Part shown: one piece after another, positions 16,425 through 26,007 of the stretch
How positions within the stretch are numbered: the stretch's first letter is position 1
How the letters are laid out: each line of letters opens with the position of its first letter
Assembly (NCBI RefSeq): GCF_021497945.1
Contig: NZ_CP046524.1
Coordinates: 717,501-781,500, forward strand
Direction of reading: 5' to 3'
Length of the DNA stretch: 64,000 nucleotides
Source: Streptococcus oralis
GTDB taxonomy: Bacteria; Bacillota; Bacilli; Lactobacillales; Streptococcaceae
Made by a program: the position numbers and the translations under genes
Notes under the pieces: generated by a model
What the model was told of the DNA's origin: nothing
Databases searched by the model: none
Seen by the model: only the letters and a program-made list of their open reading frames with translations

Positions 16425-18494
16425 ATGAAGTTAACAAAAGTAATTATTAATAATTTTAGATCATTCGGTGAAAGTCAAATTATTGAATTAAACAATCAAA
16501 CTGTACTGATTGGGAATAATAGTTCGGGAAAAACAACTGTATTACAAGCATTGAGTAAGCTGTTTTCGGACAAACAAAATGATAGAATAATTAAAAAAAG
16601 TGATTTTCACCTTCCAAAAGGTTCAAGGCCCGGAGAAAATACTAGAAACCTCTTTATAGAAACTATTTTTGAGTTTGATGAACTTGATGGAACTCCCTAT
16701 AGTCCAGCAATTCCATCGTTTTTCGAACACTTTACAGTTTCTAAAGATGGTGCCAAACCATTTCTACGAATCAGGTTAGAATCTTCTTGGGAAGATGATG
16801 GAACAGTTGAAGGAAGTATTGATACTCAATTCTATTATATTTCATCTGATGAAGATACTATTAGAGATGAAGACAAACATCGTGCTCCTAGAAAGGATTT
16901 GGATAAAATTAGGGTACTTTATGTACCTGCTTCAAGAACGCCTGAGAAGGAGTTGGGTAATGCTTCAGGTAGTATGTTAAGTAGGTTGGTAAATAGTATA
17001 AATTGGACCGAAGATGAGATAAATGAAATTACAGATAAAATTGATGAGTTGAATAACACCTTTTTATCTGAAAATGGAGCATTGAATCAGATCAACAATG
17101 AGATTCAGAAGTCATGGGAATTATATCATGAAGATAACCGTTTTTCTCAAGCAGAGTTGATTATTAATTCTTCTGAGATGGCGGCAGCACTTAGACAGAT
17201 TGCCTTAAAATTTTCACCAACAACCACTGAAGAAGCATTTACAGTTTCAGATCTAGGAGATGGACTGAGATCTATTTTTTATTTTTCACTTGTTGATTCG
17301 ATACTTGATATTGAGTTAGAAATTACCAAAGACCGTGAAGAAAATCCTAATAATCCAAGATTTAAGTTGATTCCACCAGTACTAACTATCCTAGCAATAG
17401 AAGAACCAGAAAATCATATTGCTCCACACCACATTGGAAAACTGATAAAAAGGTTTAAGCAATTAGGCAATAATGACAACTCTCAAGTAATTTTAACGTC
17501 ACATTCTCCAGCTATTGTAAAAAGAATTGACCCAGAAGATTTGAAGTATTTAAGAATAGAAAATAATGACAGAGTTCTTCAAACCATTGTTTCTGATATA
17601 CAGCTACCTCTAGCTATAGATGAATCTTATAAATATATTAAAGGAGCAATTCAAGCTTATCCTGAACTATATTTTGCGAAGTTAGTAGTTTTAGGTGAAG
17701 GCGACAGTGAGGAACTGCTATTACCAAAGTTTTTTGATTTACTTGGGAAAGAGGTAGATAGCTCTCAGATTTCAATTGTCCCTTTAGGGGGCAGACATGT
17801 CAACTATTTTTGGAAATTATTGAATGCTCTCAGAATTCCTCATATTACCTTGTTGGATTTTGATAATGAGAGATACGGAGGTGGTTGGGGAAGAATAAAA
17901 TACATTTCTCAACATCTGTATGAGCTGAACACAGAGTTTCAAGAATGGTTCAATACTCAGAGACTTGATTTTAATGAAATTGGGTCACGAGGTTGTGAAT
18001 CGATAGGAGCTCAACGTCTGATTAATTGGTTTAATAAACTCGAAGAATTTAATGTCTACTTTTCATCGCCTTTAGATATTGATTTCTTGATGCTACAACA
18101 TTATAAAGACAATTATCTGAATACTTTATCCCCAATAGAAGGACCAGTTGTTTCATATAATGATTCGGATGGAAGTAGTAAAAAAGTGAAATTGAGTGAT
18201 TTAGACTGTCTTGATAGATTGCAGTTAGAAGGTTTCAACAAACGTAAAGAGGAAGCAATAAGAGCTACTTTAAAAGATAAGAGTGGGTCAGGTGATAGTT
18301 TTACTGAAGAGGAAAAGAAACTCATGATTTGGTATCAATATTTCTTTTTAGGTAGAGGAAAACCAACAACTCATATGCAATTTTTATCATCTATTAGCGA
18401 TGATGAATTAACAAGAAATCTACCTCCTGTGTTTGAAAAAATGGTTAAACGTGCTGAAGAATTACTTGGAGATATTGAACATGATGAGGAGTGA
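16425..18494 (+). CDS. gajA: Gabija GajA: OLD-family ATPase with TOPRIM nuclease
   Basis: 689 residues; GGAG precedes the ATG. The ATPase domain has GNNSSGKTT (Walker A, residues 30-38), LGDGLRS (signature-like, ~280), LAIEEPENHIAPH (Walker B, ~323-335) and LTSHSPAIV (His switch, ~357). The TOPRIM domain follows with LGEGDSEELLLP (~422-433, catalytic Glu) and LLDFDNERYGGG (~477, Asp-x-Asp). Class 2 OLD nucleases paired with a UvrD-like helicase form the Gabija anti-phage system, in which GajA nicks DNA when nucleotide pools fall. It overlaps gajB. It is about 110 residues longer than the Bacillus prototype, mostly C-terminal. Confidence 0.85.
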   Translation: MKLTKVIINNFRSFGESQIIELNNQTVLIGNNSSGKTTVLQALSKLFSDKQNDRIIKKSDFHLPKGSRPGENTRNLFIETIFEFDELDGTPYSPAIPSFFEHFTVSKDGAKPFLRIRLESSWEDDGTVEGSIDTQFYYISSDEDTIRDEDKHRAPRKDLDKIRVLYVPASRTPEKELGNASGSMLSRLVNSINWTEDEINEITDKIDELNNTFLSENGALNQINNEIQKSWELYHEDNRFSQAELIINSSEMAAALRQIALKFSPTTTEEAFTVSDLGDGLRSIFYFSLVDSILDIELEITKDREENPNNPRFKLIPPVLTILAIEEPENHIAPHHIGKLIKRFKQLGNNDNSQVILTSHSPAIVKRIDPEDLKYLRIENNDRVLQTIVSDIQLPLAIDESYKYIKGAIQAYPELYFAKLVVLGEGDSEELLLPKFFDLLGKEVDSSQISIVPLGGRHVNYFWKLLNALRIPHITLLDFDNERYGGGWGRIKYISQHLYELNTEFQEWFNTQRLDFNEIGSRGCESIGAQRLINWFNKLEEFNVYFSSPLDIDFLMLQHYKDNYLNTLSPIEGPVVSYNDSDGSSKKVKLSDLDCLDRLQLEGFNKRKEEAIRATLKDKSGSGDSFTEEEKKLMIWYQYFFLGRGKPTTHMQFLSSISDDELTRNLPPVFEKMVKRAEELLGDIEHDEE

Positions 18495-20298
18495 AGAGTG
18501 GCATCCTAAAGGAGATATTGAATTAGAGAAGGCTGCTTTAGGAGCTGTCAAGGATGTGACCAACAGTCTAGTCATTGCTGGACCAGGTTCGGGGAAAACT
18601 GAATTACTAGCTCAAAAGTTAGACTATCTATTCTCTACAAATAAATGCATTTCTCCGAAAAAAATTTTAGCATTAAGTTTTAAGACAGACGCCGCATCAA
18701 ACTTGAAAGAAAGAGTGAAAAAACGGTATGGTGAGGAGTATGCTTCTCGATTTACCTCTTTAACCTATTCAGCATTTGAAAAGAGAATTTTAGATCAGTT
18801 TAGAGATGCCCTCCCTGAAGATATAAGACCAGCAAGAGACTACCTGATTGATGATTGGGATGTTATAAAAGAAACACTTTATGAAAATGACATTAATGTT
18901 CATGGGATGAGAATGTCAGATATAAGAAGATATGTCGAAAACATCATACTTAACAATGGGGATAATCACAAGTTTAAAACTGACTTACTAAAAGGAACAC
19001 AAGATAATAAGCCGGTCCTCTTGTATAGGCAAATAACAAAGTTGAGTACTCAAATAATAGATACTAACGAATACATCCGTAAAGCACTTCAAATGACATA
19101 CGATTTTGTATTTCTAGATGAATTTCAGGATACTACATATGCCCAGTATGATTTATTAAAAACTTGTTTTTTAGGTTCGTCTTGTAAATTAACAGCAGTT
19201 GGAGATGATAAGCAAGCCATTATGAGATGGGCAGGTGCAAAGCCTGATATTTTTCCAGACTATATTCGAGACTTTAATTCAAATGAATATCAATTGTTGA
19301 TGAATCATCGCTCTGTACCTAAGCTTGTAGAATTTCAAAAAGAGGTTCATCAGATATTAAATAGTAATCACAGTTCTATTCAGACAAATAATTATCCAGA
19401 ATTTCAAGAGGGTGAAATAACATTATTTGAATTTGAAAATGAAAGTTTAGAAGCTAAGTTAATTGCAAATGATATAGAATCAAAAATTCAAGGAGGTATA
19501 CGACCATCAGAAATTTGTATCCTAGCAAAACAAAAGGTTGGTATTTATAGTTTCGAATTGATATCTATATTAAATAGCAAAGGGATTAAAGCAAGAATTG
19601 AAAATGAATATCAGGATATTTTAAAAGATCCTACGTGTAACCTATTATTAGATTTAATATCATGCAGTCAAGGAAAACGAGATCCTTTAATTTGGGAAAA
19701 TATTAGTAATTTTTATGGAAATATCAATGGAATAGATGAGTTAACTGATGAATTAATTTTAGCAAAATCCTATAAGGAGATTGACAATATAGTTAGTGAT
19801 ATTACTTACCTAATTTCAAATTTTATTCCCAATGAAGAAAGTATGCTAAAATTAATTGATTGTATTATTGAAAAAATAGATGAAAAAAGAATTATTTCCA
19901 ATTTTTCAACATACAATGGAAAAAGTGACCTAGATATCATTGTCAAGAACTTTTCAAAGATATTATACATAGAATATTCTCAAACACAAGGTGAATGGCT
20001 AGATACAGTCTCTAGTTTCAAGGGTGAAAACTCAATTCCAATTATGACTATCCATAAGAGTAAAGGATTAGAATATGAGGTAGTCTATTTTCTAGGCTTG
20101 GAGGATTCTGCATTCTGGAGTTTTAATGATCAGCCGGAAGAAGATAAAAGTGCATTCTTTGTCGCACTTTCAAGAGCAAAAAGTCACTTAATATTCACAT
20201 ATTGTAAATTGAGAAATAATAGTCCGCAAAATAATAGAAATATTAATGAGATATATTCATTGCTGACTCAATCCAATTTAGTTAATGTTATTAATTAA
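18481..20298 (+). CDS. gajB: Gabija GajB: UvrD/PcrA-like superfamily 1 helicase
   Basis: 605 residues from the ATG at 18481 (ATG at 18484 also possible), overlapping the gajA stop by 14 bp, so the two are translationally coupled. Superfamily 1A motifs are complete: AGPGSGKTE (I, ~34-42), FLDEFQD (II, ~211-217), GDDKQAIMRWAGA (III, ~241), MNHRS (IV, ~277), TIHKSKGLEYE (V, ~523) and FVALSRAKSHL (VI, ~561). In Gabija, GajB senses DNA ends and works with GajA to block phage. It ends at the terminator at 20307-20351. Confidence 0.85.
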   Translation: MMRSEEWHPKGDIELEKAALGAVKDVTNSLVIAGPGSGKTELLAQKLDYLFSTNKCISPKKILALSFKTDAASNLKERVKKRYGEEYASRFTSLTYSAFEKRILDQFRDALPEDIRPARDYLIDDWDVIKETLYENDINVHGMRMSDIRRYVENIILNNGDNHKFKTDLLKGTQDNKPVLLYRQITKLSTQIIDTNEYIRKALQMTYDFVFLDEFQDTTYAQYDLLKTCFLGSSCKLTAVGDDKQAIMRWAGAKPDIFPDYIRDFNSNEYQLLMNHRSVPKLVEFQKEVHQILNSNHSSIQTNNYPEFQEGEITLFEFENESLEAKLIANDIESKIQGGIRPSEICILAKQKVGIYSFELISILNSKGIKARIENEYQDILKDPTCNLLLDLISCSQGKRDPLIWENISNFYGNINGIDELTDELILAKSYKEIDNIVSDITYLISNFIPNEESMLKLIDCIIEKIDEKRIISNFSTYNGKSDLDIIVKNFSKILYIEYSQTQGEWLDTVSSFKGENSIPIMTIHKSKGLEYEVVYFLGLEDSAFWSFNDQPEEDKSAFFVALSRAKSHLIFTYCKLRNNSPQNNRNINEIYSLLTQSNLVNVIN

Positions 20299-20306
20299 TA
20301 ATGATT

Positions 20307-20351
20307 AAGGCATAGAAATTAGTTTTTTAGATAAACTAATTTCTATGCCTT
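20307..20351. terminator. Strong bidirectional terminator
   Basis: A 19-bp stem (AAGGCATAGAAATTAGTTT and its complement) around a 7-base loop is followed by TGTTTTATCTTTTTT. It separates gajB from the convergent AlbA_2 gene and can serve both. Confidence 0.9.
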
Positions 20352-20383
20352 GTTTTATCTTTTTTACTAGTTAAAAAGATTGA

Positions 20384-21559
20384 TTATAGTGGGTTATCAA
20401 GATATGTTTTTTGAAAACTTTTCAATAACCTAACTAAGTTTAATTCAGTTAGATTTACTTGATTTTCTTGGATACTATAATCAGGATTTTTATGTCTAGC
20501 TTTTTTATAGTAAAAATCGAAATCTTTTTCTGTAACTTCAAGTTGCTTCATTATCTCTTCTGTTGAAAAATTACTTTTTATTAAGTTGTGAGTCTTTTCT
20601 AATTCTATTTTATCATCATAAATTACTATATTATTTTTAAATCTATCTAAAGGATATTTTTCGAGACCAGATATTGAAGAGAAAACTTTCAGCAATTGGT
20701 ATTTTAAAGTATTTTTGTATAAACAGTGGTAATAAATAGTGTCAGAATAACCACATTCAAAATCTTCTAAATCAGGGGAGGGCACTAGACAATTTCCCTG
20801 ATCTAAATACAAAGCCATAAAGTCGATAATTGTAAGGTGTCGATAACGAAGTTGTACTAATTGCCAATCAACATTGGTTTGGTATTGATTTAAACTATAA
20901 GGCATAGTTTTGAAACGATTTGCATCATCGTCGGTAAGTTTAATATAAAAATCGGGATTAGGATTATAAATAAAAAATCTTCCGTCTTCATTTTCAACGA
21001 AGAACCAATTTTTATAGTCTTTTAAAACATGAAAATATTGCTCTTTGATATTTAAGTCGGTATGATTAAACTTTTGAAACAACTTATTTATTAACTCAAA
21101 TGGAGCAGAGGAGTCTTTAGGAGTATTTATAGAGCCATTTCTAGCATATATTAATCCTTTTTGTAATGCAGTATCTTTCTTAGGCTTATAATCTTTTGTT
21201 AAAAATACAGGAACTTTATCTGTATCATGAATAATTAAGATGTCAATTTCTTTGTTGTCTATAGTTTCAGTTTGTATGCTAATTCTAATTTGATTATTTG
21301 TTGATGTAAAGAGTTTATGTAGTAAATCTGTTAGATCTTCTTCATTTCTTCTATTATCATCATTTTTTACACCGATTATATCTAAAGTGATATTATCAAT
21401 TCCAAAGATGATATAACAATCTTCGTGATGTGATGTATTGACAAAATTTAAGATATCACGCACCAATTCAGTTTTTGAATGATGCCATTTTTGTTTAAAA
21501 TCATGAAACTCATCTTCGGGAGTATTCAATAGTAAATGTATTTGATCTAGACTCAGCAT
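20384..21559 (-). CDS. AlbA_2/Schlafen-like putative DNA- or RNA-binding protein
   Basis: 391 residues; GGAG precedes the ATG. The N-terminus (EDEFHDFKQKWH…LVRDILNFVNT…YIIFGID, residues ~15-60) is typical of the AlbA_2 (Schlafen-type, often annotated ATP-binding) domain, with the conserved E/D-F-K segment near residue 20. The middle and C-terminal ~230 residues match nothing I recognise; the last ~60 look helical with an LxxTExDFDFYYKKAR segment. It is monocistronic and convergent with Gabija. AlbA_2 proteins occur in phage-defence loci, so a defence role is possible but not shown. Confidence 0.7.
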   Translation of the reverse strand: MLSLDQIHLLLNTPEDEFHDFKQKWHHSKTELVRDILNFVNTSHHEDCYIIFGIDNITLDIIGVKNDDNRRNEEDLTDLLHKLFTSTNNQIRISIQTETIDNKEIDILIIHDTDKVPVFLTKDYKPKKDTALQKGLIYARNGSINTPKDSSAPFELINKLFQKFNHTDLNIKEQYFHVLKDYKNWFFVENEDGRFFIYNPNPDFYIKLTDDDANRFKTMPYSLNQYQTNVDWQLVQLRYRHLTIIDFMALYLDQGNCLVPSPDLEDFECGYSDTIYYHCLYKNTLKYQLLKVFSSISGLEKYPLDRFKNNIVIYDDKIELEKTHNLIKSNFSTEEIMKQLEVTEKDFDFYYKKARHKNPDYSIQENQVNLTELNLVRLLKSFQKTYLDNPL

Positions 21560-21689
21560 TTTTATTTCTCCAAATATTAGTTTACAGAAATTTTATCATA
21601 GAATCAGAGAAAGTCAATCATAACTATATTAGCTGTGATAACTTTTCCAAATCTTCCCTGTTATCCTAATATCACTCTAAGAAAATCAA

Positions 21690-21894
21690 TCCTCAATTTT
21701 TAACTGGGGTTTGGGGGCGGAGCCACCAAGTTATCTTATCGTTGGCTGTCAAAACTAGAAGGTTTTGGTAGGCTGGCGATATGATTTTTGGGATATTGTG
21801 GACACAATATCTGAGCTCGCAAAGCCTTACAAGAATGAAAATCAGTTGGTGTAAAAGTGTACTGACATTGTACGGTAGCAGACATTGTCAGTAC
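21690..21894. other. Probable oriT of the outer ICE
   Basis: The gap before the mobilisation genes holds the palindrome GATATTGTG-GA-CACAATATC (21792-21811) and an inverted repeat GTACTGACA...TGTCAGTAC (21859-21894), plus the G-rich TGGGGTTTGGGGGCGGAGCC motif (21706-21725) often seen near streptococcal oriT sites. Position and structure fit the relaxase nick region; the exact nick site cannot be fixed by reading. 21560-21690 shows nothing else. Confidence 0.6.
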
Positions 21895-21920
21895 AGGTAT
21901 TTTGGAAAGGAAGTAGTAGT

Positions 21921-22277
21921 ATGAAACGAGACGTGCGTGATATTCGAAAACAATTTCGCCTAACAGATGAAGAGGAAAAGCAAATTTTAGCTTTGATGAG
22001 AGAGCAGGGAGATACTAATTTTTCAGATTTTCTCCGTAAAAGTTTACTCTCCTCTGATTTACAAAAACAGATAGAGATATGGTTCACCCTTTGGCAATCT
22101 CAAAAACTAGAACAAATCAGCCGTGATGTTCATGAGATTTTAATTTCGATCCAGTCAGAACGTCAAGTCACCCAGGAACATGTATCTATTCTCTTAACCT
22201 GCGTACAGGAATTGATTAAAGAAGTTGGCAACTCCATTCCTCTCAGTCAAGACTTCCAAGACAAATATATGAGGTAG
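21921..22277 (+). CDS. Accessory mobilisation protein
   Basis: 118 residues from the ATG at 21921, preceded by GGAAAGGAAG; upstream in-frame starts at 21885 lie in the oriT repeat and are unlikely. The N-terminus (VRDIRKQFRLTDEEEKQIL…SDFLRKSLL) resembles the ribbon-helix-helix part of MobC-like relaxosome proteins. It is the first gene of a three-gene mobilisation operon and lies next to oriT. It probably binds oriT and helps the relaxase to nick. Confidence 0.75.
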   Translation: MKRDVRDIRKQFRLTDEEEKQILALMREQGDTNFSDFLRKSLLSSDLQKQIEIWFTLWQSQKLEQISRDVHEILISIQSERQVTQEHVSILLTCVQELIKEVGNSIPLSQDFQDKYMR

Positions 22278-22281
22278 ACAC

Positions 22282-22647
22282 ATGGAACATCGTTACCGAA
22301 TCAATCTCAAGAAAGTGTTTTTGTCTGATATTGAGTTGAACCAACTAAATAGAAATATCGACCAAAGTAGCTGCCAATCTTTTTCTGAATATGCGAGACG
22401 CACCCTACTTGACCCTGGAATGAATTTCATCACCATTGATACAAATGGCTACCAAGACTTAGTGTTTGAGTTGAAGAGGATTGGCAATAACATCAATCAG
22501 ATTGCTCGAAGTGTGAACCAATCTCAGTTGATTTCTAGCGAAGAATTGCAAGAGTTGAAAAAGGGAATCGCTGAATTGATAAAAGAAGTTGAGAAAGAAT
22601 TTACAATACAAGCTCAAAAGCTGAGGGAGTTCCATGGTCATCACTAA
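22282..22647 (+). CDS. MobC-like relaxosome protein
   Basis: 121 residues, starting 4 bp after the previous gene and overlapping the relaxase gene by 14 bp. An N-terminal ribbon-helix-helix (SDIELNQLNRNIDQSSCQSFSEYARR, read in parts) is followed by the MobC signature ELKRIGNNINQIARSVNQ. The C-terminal part is a coiled coil. In MOBP systems such proteins melt or mark oriT for the relaxase. Confidence 0.88.
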   Translation: MEHRYRINLKKVFLSDIELNQLNRNIDQSSCQSFSEYARRTLLDPGMNFITIDTNGYQDLVFELKRIGNNINQIARSVNQSQLISSEELQELKKGIAELIKEVEKEFTIQAQKLREFHGHH

Positions 22648-24457
22648 GCATTTTGCCATTCATGGAAAGAGTTATCGCAGAAAGCTCATCAAGTATATTC
22701 TCAATCCTGATAAAACAAAAAATCTTACCTTAGTGTCGGATTATGATATGAGGAATTTTCTGGACTTTCCTAGCTATGAGGAAATGGTGCAGATGTATCA
22801 TGAAAATTTTATCAACAATGACACGCTTTACAATTTTCGACACGATAGGCTGGAGGAGAAACAACGACAAATCCATGCTCACCATATTATTCAGTCCTTT
22901 TCGCCAGAGGACAATCTCACTCCTGAACAAATCAATCAGATTGGTTATGAGACCATGAAAGAATTGACTAGTGGAAAGTTTCGCTTTATCGTTGCGACCC
23001 ACGTTGATAAAGACCATCTGCATAATCACATCATTATAAACTCGGTTGACAGCAATTCTGACAAAAAACTTAAGTGGGATTATAAAGTGGAGCGAAATCT
23101 TCGAATGATTTCAGATAGATTTTCTAAAATTGCAGGGGCGAAAATTATAGAGAATCGCTATTCTCACCAGCAGTATGAAGTTTATCGCAAGACCAATCAC
23201 AAGTATGAACTCAAGCAGCGACTCTATTTTTTGATGGAACATTCTAGAGACTTTGAGGATTTCAAAAAGAATGCTCCACTACTACATGTAGAAATGGATT
23301 TTAGCCACAAGCATGCGACCTTTTTTATGACGGACTCATCCATGAAACAGGTGGTGCGTGGCAATAAACTCAATCGCAAGCAACCTTATACAGAAGAATT
23401 TTTTAAGAATTACTTTGCCAAAAGGGAAATGGAAGAACTCATGGAATTTCTCTTATCAAAGGCTGAGAATATAGATGACTTGATTGAAACTGCGAAACTT
23501 TTTGATCTAACTATCATTCCCAAACAAAAGCATGTGTATTTCCAGTTGGCAGGAGTGGAGGTGAAAGAGACAGAACTAGACCAGAAAAATCTTTATGGTG
23601 TAGAATTTTTCCAAGATTATTTTGAGAGTAGAAAAGATTGGCAAAATCCAGAAATTGAGGATTTGGTTCAATTTTATCAAGAAGAAAAATTTTCCAAAGA
23701 AAAAGAACTCCCAAGAGATGAGAAGTTCTGGGAATTCTATCAAGAGTTCAAGAGCAACAGAGATGCCGTTCATGAGTTTGAGGTAGAGTTGTCACTCAAT
23801 CAAATTGAAAAAGTAGTAGATGATGGTATTTACATCAAGGTCAAGTTTGGTATTCGTCAGGAGGGGCTTATCTTTGTGCCGAATATGCAGCTCGATATTG
23901 AAGAGGAGAAGGTGAAAGTTTTTATTAGAGAAACTAGCTCCTACTATGTCTATCATAAAGACGATCCTGAGAAGAATCGCTACATGAAAGGTCGAACCTT
24001 GATTAGACAGTTCAGCTCTGAAAATCAAACGATTCCATTCCGCAGAAAAACGACAGTCGATATGATTAAAGAGAAGATTGAGGAAGTGTATACTTTACTT
24101 GAGCTGGATATGGATAAGCACTCTTATATTACAATTAAAGATGATTTAATTCATGAATTGGCAGCTTCAGAATTGAGAATCAATGCTTTGCAAGAACGAG
24201 TGACAACCTTAAATCAAGTAGCAGAATATTTACTGGCTTCAGTTGAAAATAAGCAAAAAATGAAATTGAATCTTTCAAAATTGAATATAACTGATAAAAT
24301 TGGCATTGATGTTGTTGAGAAGGAATTGAATGAGTTAGGTATCCAGATAGAATTAGAGAGCAATAGATATGAGAATATCGTATTTAAAGTGAATAAGTTT
24401 ATCAATCGTTTGAGTAAGAAAATTTCAAAAGAAGAAGGGATATGTTTTCAAAAATAG
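22634..24457 (+). CDS. Relaxase, MOBP/VirD2-like (Tn5252 type)
   Basis: 607 residues; GAGGGAG lies upstream of the ATG, inside mobC. The relaxase domain covers ~1-220, with the catalytic Tyr probably among the N-terminal tyrosines (GKSYRRKLIKYIL) and the three-histidine metal motif HVDKDHLHNHIIINS (~125-140). The rest is helical and coiled coil. It nicks oriT and pilots the single strand during conjugation of the outer ICE. It ends in a short AT-rich stretch (24458-24636) that holds no gene. Confidence 0.92.
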   Translation: MVITKHFAIHGKSYRRKLIKYILNPDKTKNLTLVSDYDMRNFLDFPSYEEMVQMYHENFINNDTLYNFRHDRLEEKQRQIHAHHIIQSFSPEDNLTPEQINQIGYETMKELTSGKFRFIVATHVDKDHLHNHIIINSVDSNSDKKLKWDYKVERNLRMISDRFSKIAGAKIIENRYSHQQYEVYRKTNHKYELKQRLYFLMEHSRDFEDFKKNAPLLHVEMDFSHKHATFFMTDSSMKQVVRGNKLNRKQPYTEEFFKNYFAKREMEELMEFLLSKAENIDDLIETAKLFDLTIIPKQKHVYFQLAGVEVKETELDQKNLYGVEFFQDYFESRKDWQNPEIEDLVQFYQEEKFSKEKELPRDEKFWEFYQEFKSNRDAVHEFEVELSLNQIEKVVDDGIYIKVKFGIRQEGLIFVPNMQLDIEEEKVKVFIRETSSYYVYHKDDPEKNRYMKGRTLIRQFSSENQTIPFRRKTTVDMIKEKIEEVYTLLELDMDKHSYITIKDDLIHELAASELRINALQERVTTLNQVAEYLLASVENKQKMKLNLSKLNITDKIGIDVVEKELNELGIQIELESNRYENIVFKVNKFINRLSKKISKEEGICFQK

Positions 24458-24660
24458 GAACCCAGACAACCATTATATAAAATGTGTATCTTTTATAAAA
24501 CATATTTGGAATTATGATATTTTTTATTGCATCAGTCGTAGATTTAGTTATCACATACGATACAAAAAAATCATCATTTTGAGCAAATATCTCCTTATAT
24601 TTATTCACTTATTTCCTTACTAGTTTTTTTATTGATTTGTTGGATAAATTCAACTGCTCA

Positions 24661-24909
24661 ATGGTTTTATCTTATCGTTTACTCTTATTTATCATTTTTC
24701 TTTTCAATCTCTTTGCCAAGATGAACCTGACTTCAACTATCAAACTGGAGCAGGTGGAGAAAGAAATCGAAGAAAATCAAAGATTTATGACTAAATGGAT
24801 AGATGATTACGAATATAAGGTTAGGAGATTAGAGAATTTTATCAATATACTTGATAATACAAGAAATCAAAATGTTACCAAATTAGAACGGGAAACAAAA
24901 TCAGTATAG
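24661..24909 (+). CDS. Small protein after the relaxase, start uncertain
   Basis: Up to 82 residues from the ATG at 24661; an ATG at 24721 would give 62. If the longer form is real, residues 1-20 form a membrane segment followed by a charged coiled coil. No ribosome-binding site is convincing. It ends just before the terminator at 24937. Function unknown. Confidence 0.4.
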   Translation: MVLSYRLLLFIIFLFNLFAKMNLTSTIKLEQVEKEIEENQRFMTKWIDDYEYKVRRLENFINILDNTRNQNVTKLERETKSV

Positions 24910-24936
24910 TTATTGGAGATACCATGGAAAAATTAT

Positions 24937-24969
24937 AAGGCTGATAGTATTAATATCACTATCAGCCTT
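24937..24969. terminator. Terminator between mobilisation operon and tprA
   Basis: AAGGCTGATAGT and its complement pair around a 9-base loop. T/A-rich flanks allow use on both strands by the converging mob operon and tprA. Confidence 0.75.
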
Positions 24970-25013
24970 ACAGGTTATTTAACGTTTCAGAAAAACTATA
25001 ATGTCAAGATTAA

Positions 25014-25877
25014 CTATACAGTATCTAATTCCTTCAAATAATTTTCTATCTTCATCAACATTAAAGGATTGTTATAAATCTTACATAACTCTCTTGCTTC
25101 TATATAATAATTTTTGACTTGTTCTTTGTCTAGAAATTTGGCTCCAGCATTTCCTACAAGAATAAGTAGGGGAGCCAGTTGGTAGCTTGTCTGTCTTTGT
25201 TTACAGAGTTCAATCGTCTCAAGAGCTTCTTGGATAGCTTCGTTATATTTTTCCTTTGACACTAGGTAGTGAGAGTAGTTGTAACGAACTCTGATGTAGC
25301 CAAATAAAAACTCTTGATGCTCAAAATTTTTTGTCTGATATAACTCCATTAAATGAGAGTAGTTTGCCTCATATTCTTGTTCACGACCCACTAAGGAATA
25401 GAAATTAGATAGAGTATTCAATGCCTTTAAATAAATCAGAGTATTTGAGGAGACTTTTAATAATATATTTTCCAATGAAGAAATAGCCTCACACTTACTG
25501 TCATATTGATAGAAGTCAATAATAGCTTTAATCCATTCAAGGTAAGTTCGGTCTTCTAGTGTTAGAAAAGTACTTCGTTCAATCTCTATTCTATAAATAT
25601 ATTCCAAATCTTCATAATTTCTGTCATCTAATAGTCGAGCAGATAATTGCTTGAAATTAGAGAGGTTAGATTTAATTTCAATTTGTTCATTAAAAAAATA
25701 ATCTAATGGTACTTCAAGTCGTTGTGAGAGTTTGAACAAAAGGTCTGCGGAGGGAATGAAATGCCCTCTCTCAATTTTACTAATCTGGCTTTGTTCACAA
25801 ATTCCTTCTGCAAGAGTTTGTTGGGAGAGTCCTAGCTCTTTTCTTTTTAATCTGAATTTCTCTGCGAGTGTATTCAT
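25014..25877 (-). CDS. tprA: TprA, peptide-responsive transcriptional regulator (PlcR/Rgg-like)
   Basis: 287 residues. An N-terminal XRE helix-turn-helix (ELGLSQQTLAEGICEQSQIS) is followed by ~220 residues of helical TPR repeats that in this family bind a short signalling peptide. It is divergent from phrA at 26069, whose C-terminus LDVGKAD is the known pneumococcal PhrA peptide, so it is the TprA partner. TprA represses phrA and lanthipeptide genes until PhrA peptide is imported. An AGGAAGG ribosome-binding site lies 12 bp upstream of the ATG. Confidence 0.88.
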   Translation of the reverse strand: MNTLAEKFRLKRKELGLSQQTLAEGICEQSQISKIERGHFIPSADLLFKLSQRLEVPLDYFFNEQIEIKSNLSNFKQLSARLLDDRNYEDLEYIYRIEIERSTFLTLEDRTYLEWIKAIIDFYQYDSKCEAISSLENILLKVSSNTLIYLKALNTLSNFYSLVGREQEYEANYSHLMELYQTKNFEHQEFLFGYIRVRYNYSHYLVSKEKYNEAIQEALETIELCKQRQTSYQLAPLLILVGNAGAKFLDKEQVKNYYIEARELCKIYNNPLMLMKIENYLKELDTV

Positions 25878-26007
25878 TAAAGATAATAAACCTTCCTATT
25901 TGCTTAATTTCATTATAAAATTTTTAGTTCAAAATAGCAAGTTAAAAGAATAAATAATTCTTTATAGTAATAAAAAAAAAAAAAAGTTCAAAATGCAATA
26001 AAAATAA

